Positions 1 to 5,043 of a DNA stretch of 5,043 nucleotides are shown here, piece after piece. Made by a program: the position numbers and the translations under genes. This stretch comes from an uncultured Verrucomicrobiota bacterium. Lineage in GTDB: Bacteria > Verrucomicrobiota > Verrucomicrobiae > Opitutales > Opitutaceae. The notes under the pieces were generated by a model that saw only the letters and a list, made by a program, of their open reading frames with translations, ran no database searches and was not told where the DNA came from. The stretch lies in the NCBI GenBank assembly GCA_946481225.1, contig CAMLNJ010000272.1, positions 1-5,043 on the forward strand, given 5' to 3'. Numbering within the stretch: position 1 is the stretch's first letter; every line of letters begins with the position of its first letter.

Positions 1-874
1 CCCAGAAGCTCAATTCCGCAAAGGGGGTCGTGGCGACATTCGTCCATGTTTTCAGCCACCACGCCTGCCAGGCGTTGCCCGGGGAGATCGCCATCGAATT
101 CGCGCCGGAATGCGACATGTCCGTGGTGGCAAAACGCAGGGTGTAGGACCAGTTGTCTCCCCAGTTGTCATGGAAGCGGTCGGTGTAGATCCACTTGTCG
201 CCAGTGGTCGCCGTCAGGGCGGCGGCGACCGTGCCGGCGATGACGCCCGCACCCTGCGCCGTGGGATGCAGGCCGTCGCTGAAAAGATCAGGGCGGTTGA
301 GCAGCGGTGTGTTGTTGTCGATCAGGGTGACGCCCGCCGTGGTGGCGGCCACGTTGCGAATCGCCGGCAGCACCTCGTTCTGCATTCGGGACGAATTGAA
401 GGCGCCGCCAAACGCGTTCGGCTCGTAGATCGGCGGAGGCAGGCAAATGTAGACCTTCGGATGGGAGGCCAGCGCCTGATACTGCGCGATCAGGGCGCGG
501 TAGTCGGTGTCGTAGCGGGTGGCGTTCCAGTTCCACGACTTGGAGTCGTTGGTGCCGAGCATGATCACCACCACGTCGGGGTTGGTGCTCTGGCTTTGGC
601 CGTGTTGCCAGGAGTTCCAATAGGTGAAGTCGCCCTGCCTCTGAAGCGTGGAGCCGGAGAGGCCGAAGTTGCTTACGGCGTATGCGCTTCCCAAAAGCGC
701 CTGCAGTTGTGATGGATAACTCTCGGCGGAGGGATTCGCCAACGCGTATCCGGCCGTGATGCTGTCGCCGACGCAGGCGACCTTGGTCTGCGCAAGGGCG
801 GCCCGGCCGCCTGCCAAAACGACGATGCCCGCGCCGAGGGTCCGGAGGGCCTTGTTCTTCACGAGTCTTTTCAT
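1..874 (-). CDS. Secreted SGNH/GDSL-type esterase, probable carbohydrate acetylesterase, 3' end cut by window edge
   Basis: The frame is open from the ATG at 872-874 to the window edge, giving 291 codons without a stop. Residues 1-28 form a signal peptide: basic MKRLVKNKALR, a hydrophobic stretch, and ALA before Q29. The SGNH hydrolase blocks follow in order: GDSIT with nucleophile Ser38 (residues 36-40), NFGLSG with the block II glycines (69-74), GTND with oxyanion Asn109 (107-110), and DGLHP with Asp200 and His203 (200-204). The stretch GTNDSKSWNW and the CLPPP segment near 144-148 resemble GDSL esterases that I recall beside or fused to sialate O-acetylesterase-like proteins in Bacteroidota and Verrucomicrobiota. 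An acetylesterase acting on acetylated glycans is therefore the best guess; the substrate is not shown. From about residue 226 a new domain begins (WIYTDRFHDNWGDNW, later HSGANSMAI and AWQAWW), which may be carbohydrate-binding; only about 66 residues are visible. The gene lies directly behind the GH44 gene and is probably co-transcribed with it. ATG 874 was chosen because it puts the signal peptide at the N terminus; an in-frame GTG at 908-910 would add 12 residues. Family is firm, substrate uncertain. Confidence 0.9.
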   Translation of the reverse strand, partial: MKRLVKNKALRTLGAGIVVLAGGRAALAQTKVACVGDSITAGYALANPSAESYPSQLQALLGSAYAVSNFGLSGSTLQRQGDFTYWNSWQHGQSQSTNPDVVVIMLGTNDSKSWNWNATRYDTDYRALIAQYQALASHPKVYICLPPPIYEPNAFGGAFNSSRMQNEVLPAIRNVAATTAGVTLIDNNTPLLNRPDLFSDGLHPTAQGAGVIAGTVAAALTATTGDKWIYTDRFHDNWGDNWSYTLRFATTDMSHSGANSMAISPGNAWQAWWLKTWTNVATTPFAELSFW

Positions 875-910
875 TTTTCGTTTCGAGACCTGAGTTTTTC
901 CGTGACTCAC
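875..910 (-). promoter_or_regulatory. GH44-esterase junction with weak ribosome-binding context
   Basis: The spacer between the GH44 stop (907-909) and the esterase ATG (872-874) is 32 bp, too short for a normal separate promoter and terminator, so the two genes are probably one transcription unit. No AGGAGG-like sequence lies 5-10 bases before the ATG; the run there is A-rich (CGAAACGAAAA). A GTG at 908-910 overlaps the GH44 stop as GTGA, is in frame with the esterase, and has no stop before the ATG, so translational coupling through the overlap is possible. Which start is used cannot be decided from one sequence. Confidence 0.5.
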
Positions 911-3900
911 CGGGACACGACGATCCGGTAGAAGCGCCGCGCGTGGAGCGCGGCATCCGCGTCCGTGACCTCGATGACGCCGCCGGTGCCGACGATGGCG
1001 TCCTGCACGGTTGTCCAGGAACCGGTCTCCAAGGTGAGGGAACGCTCGAGCCGGTAGGTCCGGCCCGACACGGTGCCAAACTCGAGGAACATGTCGTTGC
1101 CGCTGGCCCGCAGCTGGCTGATCTTCAGCAAGCTCGCGGGATCGTCGGGCGTGGTGCCGGAAACATACTCTTGGTAGTTGGTCCACCCGTCCGCGTCGGG
1201 ATCGGCGGCATCGGCCGCGTCGCCGGAATTCGAGGTGGTGCCGAAATGGGCAAGACGCCACTTCTCCGCGTCCGTGTAAGTCGTCGCCGACGCGGAGGCG
1301 GATGGCAGGCCGGCCCCCGTCAGTCCTTCGGCGGTGACGGTATAATGCCAGGTGGCGCCGTCGGCCAGTCCAGTGTCCGTGAAGGTCGTGGCCTCCAACG
1401 GTCCCGCCAGGTCCGTGTAAACGCCGCCCGCGATGGCCGAACGCTTGATGACGTATCCGGTGGCGCCTTCGACGGGGCTCCAGGCAAGGGTGATCGCCGA
1501 GTCGCCCGGCGTGGCGCCGAGATTCTGCGGCGCGGCCAGCTGCCCGGCGGCCAGGACCGCGATCTCGGCGACGCTCAGCGCGCGCGAATAGATGCGAAAC
1601 TCATCCAAAGCGCCGTTGAAGTAGGGATCGCCGGAGGCCTGCGATTTCCCGAGATAGTTCAGCGTCGTCGCGCCCATGTCGGAGGGCCGGAGGGTGATCG
1701 CGTTATTCGATCCGCTCGCCACGCCGTTGAGGTAGAGGGTGCCGGTGGAGCCGGAAAGCCGGACGGCCACATGCGTCCACACGGAGGTGGGAAGGGTCGA
1801 GCCGGCCACGATCTGCTGCTCGGAACCACCGCCGACCTTGATGGAGAAAACCGGCCTGCCGGTAGACGATTGCCTGCTCGTCAGATACATGAACGTCCCG
1901 GTGCCGGTGCCGAAATCAAAGACCCGGGCCCAACTGTCCAAACTGGCGGGTTTCACCCAGGCGCTGATGGTAAAATCGTTGAGCTCGCCGACCACACCCG
2001 TCGGCAGCGCGGCGTAGTGCGACGAAGGCCGCGACAGGGTGAGCGCGTTGCCCAGCCTGCCGGTGGCGAACCCGGGGCCGTTGAGCAGGTTGGCATGGCG
2101 CGCGAAGCCGCTGGAATCGCTCGCGACGGTCCCGCTCGTTTCATCGAACTTCAGATGCAGCACCAGGGAATCGGAGCGCATCGCCAGCTCCGGCGTGTCG
2201 GCGCTCGCCCCGGCCGTGTTCTCGGCGTCGACGACGTAGTGGTAGAGCACGCCGAGGCTCGCCGCCGTGTCGGAGAAGGCGGTCGTGACGGAGGTGCCGA
2301 TGTCCGCGTAGGGCCCGCCGCTCGTAGTGGACCGCTTGATACGGTAGAGCGTCGCGCGGGCCGCCGCGGTCCAGGTAAGATCGACCTGCCCCGGCGTGGT
2401 CACGGCGCCGGCCAACCCGGCGGGGACGGGCGGAGGAGTGAGCTGCGGGGTGGAGCTGATCTCGACCGACGCGGCGCTCTCGTCGGAGAGGTTCACGGCG
2501 GTGACGACGTAGTAGTAGGTCGTTCCGTAGCTGACGCCGGTGTCGATGAAATGGGTGCCCACCGGGGCGGAAACGGTGCTGTAGCCGCCTCCGGACGTCG
2601 TCGAGCGCTTGACGAGGTAGCTGTCGGCCGAAGGAGACCCGTTCCAATCCAGCGTGATGAACCCGCTGCCGTCGGCGGTGGCGGCGAGGCCGGTCGGAGC
2701 GGTCGGAGCGGGGCCGAAGGTCTCGGCGATCTCCTCGGCGGCGAGGACGCGGTCATAGAGGCGAACGTCGTCGATCGCGCCGTTGAGATAGTTGGACCCG
2801 GGCAAGAGGCCGCCGATGCGGAGGCTGGTGGGCCAGGAGCGGGAGCCCGTCGGTCCGGTGCCGCTGCCGCTCAGGACGCCGTCCACATAGACGCGCATCA
2901 CGCCCGTGGTGTTGTCGCGGGTGGCGGCGACATGGTGCCAGGCGCCGTTGTTGATGTTCGCCGAAGAGGCCACGGTGGTGTCGCCACCAGTGGAGCCGAT
3001 GCCCAAGACAAATTTGCCGTTCACGAGCGCGGTGCCCCAGTCGGCGCCGCCGCCGCCGATTTCTCCATCGACCAGCCCCTTGCCGTTCCACCACTGGGCT
3101 CCGGCCCAGCCGGAATTATCGGTGGTCTTGACCCACATCGTGACGGTGAAGTCGTCGGTGACCGAGGCGGGGATGGTCACGCTGGACGCCGAACCGCTGA
3201 ACTGCGCAGCCTGGGCGCCGGTCTTGCCCGCCGTGTAGGACACGGCGGAAGCCGTGCCGTGGAGGCTGTTGCCGCTGGCATCCTGGGCGTTGCCCTCGAA
3301 GGTGTAGCGCGCGCGAAGATTGCTTGGCGGAAGGTTCGTTCCCGGAATCACGAACAAGGTGATGCTTTGCGAAGGCGCGTTGAAGGAGATGCTGTTGCCG
3401 CCTACGGTCGCGTCGGCGAGACGGTCGATGGTGTTGGCGCCGGTCAACTGCCAGACCTCGGCGGCGCCCGCGGGCGCGAAACCGCCCAGGTTCACCGTGA
3501 TCGGGGTGGTGTCGGCGAGATACTTGCAGATCACCATGACGGTGAGCGCGCCATCCGAGCTGCGCTGCGCGGCGAACGCGGCGACATTATCGGGGTTGGC
3601 AACCGCGGCCGAGACGCTGGTGTCGCCGAAGGTGCTCTTGTTGCCGTCGTAGTTGCGATACATCTTGAACGCCTTGTAGATCGGCGCGGCGGGATTGAGC
3701 CCGCCCCAGAACGTGGCCAGATCCACGCCCTCCCGGCCGAAAATCCCCAGCACGTCGGCCTGCGCGATCGCGCCGCTGATATGCCCTTCGGCGCCCCAGC
3801 TGTATTCGGTGATCGCCAGCTGGGTGTTCGGATAGTGGGTGTTCACCCATTCCTTCATTCGCGGGATCAACTTCACCGTGTTGGCGATCCAGCTCGAGGA

Positions 3901-4965
3901 ACGATAATTGGGGTCCCACAGGTCGCGCGTGCATTCGTTGCGCTTGAGCTGGGCGGCCGTCGATTCGTCGCCTTGGCCGAACTCGCTGTATTGCGGATAA
4001 TAGTGCAGGCTAAAGATATCCAGCAGGCGGCGTCCCGAGGAGTCTTCGTGGGCCTTGAGCTCCTTCAGCAACCAGGGCATGAAGTCCCAGCCGCCGTTGG
4101 CCGCGCGGTCGGTGCCGCCGCCAAACTGGGTGTCGTAGGGGCTGTTGAAGTAGTTCGGCCAGCCCCACTCCTCGGGGCCGACGATCTGGGCGTCGGGGTC
4201 CACGTCCTTGACCGCGCCGGCATAGGCGATGATCCGGTCGCGAATGCCAGCCATGGTCGGCCCCACCGGCACGATGGGCCGGTGATTCGCCGGCCAGACG
4301 CCGTGCTCGTTGTCGGTGAGGTAAAACTTGATGCCTCCGCTGGTGGAGTCGCCGAACTTGTTCACCAGGTGCTCGACCCACTGCTTCTGGAAGGCGGGGC
4401 TGTTAGGGGCGTAGGCGTCGTTGGGGTCGGCGACGATGCGAGTGCCGTCGCTGGCCAGAACGCCGTTGCCCGCGTCGGGCCACCACGGATCGCTGGCGGT
4501 CTGCGGACCGTATTTGGCTACCGAATACGGGGTGAGTCCTTCGCGATTCGGCCCGAGCTTGGCGACCCAATCGACCATGGGGATGGTCATCATGGTCTCG
4601 GCGCCGCCCGCCTTGGTCGCCGTCGTGAAGGCGTCGGCGGACAGGCTCGGCTGCGAAAAGTCCCCCTCGCCGTCGCCGAGGCTCTCGAAATACCAATCCC
4701 CGGCCCGGTTGGCGGCGTTTTGTTGCCAGTTGTAGGTGGTGGTGGCGTTGCCGCCGCGGCGATTCACCGTGATGTTCAGGTCGCTGATCGAGGCCTGATC
4801 CACCCAGTTCGCCCCGTAGATAAGCGGGCTGATCGCGCGCCGGTTCGCGTTGGCGTTAACGTTTACCGTGGCGGCGGGGTTGGCGGCCATGGCGCCGCTG
4901 GCCGCCGCAAGCATGGCGATGCCGCAGAGGGCGGCCCGACTTTTCACAAGTTTTCGGACGGACAT
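907..4965 (-). CDS. Secreted multidomain glycoside hydrolase family 44 endoglucanase/xyloglucanase
   Basis: Encodes 1,352 residues ending in TGA. Residues 1-27 are a signal peptide (MSVRKLVKSR, hydrophobic core, AMA before ANP), so the protein is exported. Residues about 28-541 are the GH44 catalytic unit, a TIM barrel with a beta-sandwich. Family marks are NRRGGNATTTYNW (68-80) and DWYFES (90-95). TDNEHGVW holds the probable acid/base Glu220; LAITEYSWG holds the probable nucleophile Glu387; DIFSLHYYPQ lies at 317-325. GH44 enzymes are retaining hydrolases of beta-1,4-glucans, including carboxymethylcellulose, xyloglucan and often glucomannan. After the catalytic unit come LamG (551-750), FN3 (754-840), FN3 (845-930), LamG (933-1140), FN3 (1143-1230), a DPDADGWTNYQEY calcium-like loop, and a C-terminal beta segment. 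The protein is far longer than a bare GH44 domain of about 500 residues. I see no recognisable CBM, dockerin or sortase signal. The start is the ATG at 4963-4965, since it gives a clean signal peptide; the frame also extends to a GTG at 5002-5004 that would prepend 13 uncharacteristic residues. Neither start has a good Shine-Dalgarno. The esterase gene follows after 32 bp. Preferred substrate cannot be decided from the sequence. Confidence 0.93.
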   Translation of the reverse strand: MSVRKLVKSRAALCGIAMLAAASGAMAANPAATVNVNANANRRAISPLIYGANWVDQASISDLNITVNRRGGNATTTYNWQQNAANRAGDWYFESLGDGEGDFSQPSLSADAFTTATKAGGAETMMTIPMVDWVAKLGPNREGLTPYSVAKYGPQTASDPWWPDAGNGVLASDGTRIVADPNDAYAPNSPAFQKQWVEHLVNKFGDSTSGGIKFYLTDNEHGVWPANHRPIVPVGPTMAGIRDRIIAYAGAVKDVDPDAQIVGPEEWGWPNYFNSPYDTQFGGGTDRAANGGWDFMPWLLKELKAHEDSSGRRLLDIFSLHYYPQYSEFGQGDESTAAQLKRNECTRDLWDPNYRSSSWIANTVKLIPRMKEWVNTHYPNTQLAITEYSWGAEGHISGAIAQADVLGIFGREGVDLATFWGGLNPAAPIYKAFKMYRNYDGNKSTFGDTSVSAAVANPDNVAAFAAQRSSDGALTVMVICKYLADTTPITVNLGGFAPAGAAEVWQLTGANTIDRLADATVGGNSISFNAPSQSITLFVIPGTNLPPSNLRARYTFEGNAQDASGNSLHGTASAVSYTAGKTGAQAAQFSGSASSVTIPASVTDDFTVTMWVKTTDNSGWAGAQWWNGKGLVDGEIGGGGADWGTALVNGKFVLGIGSTGGDTTVASSANINNGAWHHVAATRDNTTGVMRVYVDGVLSGSGTGPTGSRSWPTSLRIGGLLPGSNYLNGAIDDVRLYDRVLAAEEIAETFGPAPTAPTGLAATADGSGFITLDWNGSPSADSYLVKRSTTSGGGYSTVSAPVGTHFIDTGVSYGTTYYYVVTAVNLSDESAASVEISSTPQLTPPPVPAGLAGAVTTPGQVDLTWTAAARATLYRIKRSTTSGGPYADIGTSVTTAFSDTAASLGVLYHYVVDAENTAGASADTPELAMRSDSLVLHLKFDETSGTVASDSSGFARHANLLNGPGFATGRLGNALTLSRPSSHYAALPTGVVGELNDFTISAWVKPASLDSWARVFDFGTGTGTFMYLTSRQSSTGRPVFSIKVGGGSEQQIVAGSTLPTSVWTHVAVRLSGSTGTLYLNGVASGSNNAITLRPSDMGATTLNYLGKSQASGDPYFNGALDEFRIYSRALSVAEIAVLAAGQLAAPQNLGATPGDSAITLAWSPVEGATGYVIKRSAIAGGVYTDLAGPLEATTFTDTGLADGATWHYTVTAEGLTGAGLPSASASATTYTDAEKWRLAHFGTTSNSGDAADAADPDADGWTNYQEYVSGTTPDDPASLLKISQLRASGNDMFLEFGTVSGRTYRLERSLTLETGSWTTVQDAIVGTGGVIEVTDADAALHARRFYRIVVSR
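910..1275 (-). other. C-terminal calcium-loop plus beta module of the GH44 protein
   Basis: Residues about 1231-1352 of the GH44 protein. The first part has the order W-R-L-x-H-F-G, then G-D-A-A-D-A-A-D-P-D-A-D-G-W-T-N-Y, then Q-E-Y-V-S-G-T-T-P. The D-x-D-x-D-G-x-x-N-x-x-E spacing looks like an EF-hand or thrombospondin-type-3 calcium loop. The second part has T-Y-R-L-E-R-S and S-W-T-T-V and ends in FYRIVVSR. I recall this paired arrangement at the C terminus of many secreted Verrucomicrobiota proteins; its role (sorting, surface attachment or stabilisation) is not known to me. It lacks a PEP-CTERM tail (no hydrophobic helix plus basic end). Confidence 0.6.
1276..3315 (-). repeat. Coding repeat region: two LamG modules and three FN3 modules of the GH44 protein
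   Basis: LamG 1 (2716-3315) and LamG 2 (1546-2169) share the concanavalin-like LamG-3 pattern: an opening L-x-x-x-F/Y-x-F-(D/E), a D-F-T-(V/I)-(T/S)-x-W-V-K strand, W-(H/T)-H-V-A, a Y-(V/L)-(D/N)-G-V strand and a closing (N/F)-G-A-(I/L)-D-(D/E)-x-R-(L/I)-Y-x-R-x-L. FN3 1 (2446-2706), FN3 2 (2176-2433) and FN3 3 (1276-1539) share Y-x-(V/I)-K-R-S-(T/A) with G-G-x-Y six to eight residues further on, then (S/T/I)-D-T and (Y/H)-Y-x-V. The KRSTTSGG stretch is identical in FN3 1 and 2. LamG modules often bind glycans, while FN3 modules usually act as spacers in bacterial glycosidases. Boundaries are by eye and may be off by 10 residues. Confidence 0.82.
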
Positions 4966-5043
4966 ACTGTATCGTTCGGGGATTGGGGAACCTAGGTTAC
5001 TCACGAATGATTTAACGAAAAATCACCGCATGGCAACAACTCT
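4966..5043 (-). promoter_or_regulatory. Upstream region of the GH44 gene with weak promoter-like elements
   Basis: These 78 bases precede the GH44 ATG, and 5002-5030 is clearly more AT-rich than the coding DNA. On the minus strand, TTGCCA (5031-5036) differs from a sigma-70 -35 box at one base. TTAAAT (5010-5015) lies 15 bases further on, and TAAATC (5009-5014) 16 bases further on; either is a poor -10 match. No Shine-Dalgarno-like purine run sits before the ATG. The region is cut by the window edge, so the real promoter may lie outside. Confidence 0.3.
4989..4998. promoter_or_regulatory. Perfect 10-bp palindrome AACCTAGGTT, possible operator
   Basis: AACCTAGGTT equals its own reverse complement. 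Adding two bases on each side keeps one more pair matched (12 of 14 positions). It lies 23 bp upstream of the GH44 ATG, between that start and the weak promoter-like pair, which is where a repressor site would act. It is short enough to be chance. Confidence 0.25.

Noticed and set aside
110..712. A 200-codon plus-strand frame opposite the esterase gene.
   Set aside because: The minus strand here encodes all four SGNH blocks; the plus-strand product is R/G/V-rich without motifs and is best read as a codon-usage shadow.
875..906. A terminator or independent promoter between the two genes.
   Set aside because: The 32 bases hold no hairpin followed by a T run and no paired -35/-10 elements.
288..1079. 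A 263-codon minus-strand frame spanning the end of GH44 and the first part of the esterase.
   Set aside because: It is out of frame with both genes and its product is rich in R, P and S without any domain. It does not indicate a fusion or frameshift, since both true frames are intact.
4924..4926. Cys14 of the GH44 precursor as a lipoprotein cysteine.
   Set aside because: It lies inside the signal peptide after A-A-L, which is not a lipobox, and a good AMA cleavage site follows at residues 25-27.
943..4995. A 1,350-codon open frame on the plus strand, opposite the GH44 gene.
   Set aside because: It is aligned codon for codon with the GH44 frame, so its stops would need TTA, CTA or TCA codons in GH44, which GC-rich genes avoid. 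Its product is a low-complexity G/R/A/V-rich protein with no recognisable motif, while the minus strand has clear GH44, LamG and FN3 motifs.
4966..5004. The GTG at 5002-5004 as the GH44 start.
   Set aside because: It would place 13 polar residues (SNLGSPIPERYS and neighbours) before a complete signal peptide that begins at the ATG at 4963-4965; the ATG is the simpler choice, though the GTG is not formally excluded.

Overview
The window is about 5 kb of GC-rich bacterial DNA carrying two genes on the minus strand, reading from right to left. Both encode exported carbohydrate-active proteins. The high GC, the long exported multidomain polysaccharidase, the LamG and fibronectin-III modules, and above all a C-terminal module with a D-P-D-x-D-G-x-x-N-x-x-E-Y core followed by a Y-R-L-E-R-S beta segment point to Verrucomicrobiota, perhaps the Opitutaceae. 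This assignment rests on recalled family patterns; there is no rRNA or other marker here.

Right edge (4966-5043): a short upstream region, the most AT-rich part of the window, with a weak promoter-like pair, a 6-bp-arm inverted repeat and a perfect 10-bp palindrome. It probably holds at least part of the control region of the first gene.

907-4965 (minus): a 1,352-residue secreted glycoside hydrolase of family GH44 (endo-beta-1,4-glucanase/xyloglucanase type). Both expected catalytic glutamates are visible. The catalytic part is followed by LamG, FN3, FN3, LamG, FN3 and a C-terminal calcium-loop plus beta module.

1-874 (minus): a secreted SGNH/GDSL-type esterase that starts 32 bp after the GH44 stop. 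An in-frame GTG overlaps that stop by 4 bp. All four SGNH sequence blocks are present. A second, tryptophan-rich domain begins after residue 225 and is cut by the left edge.

The tight spacing suggests one transcript. The likely joint role is attack on an acetylated beta-1,4-linked plant polysaccharide such as xyloglucan or glucomannan: the esterase would remove acetyl groups while the GH44 enzyme cuts the backbone. This role is inference. I see no RNA genes, mobile elements, CRISPR arrays or terminators, and no gene-free stretch longer than about 80 bases. The system looks like a modest variant of a known type (a GH44 plus esterase locus), not a wholly new one.
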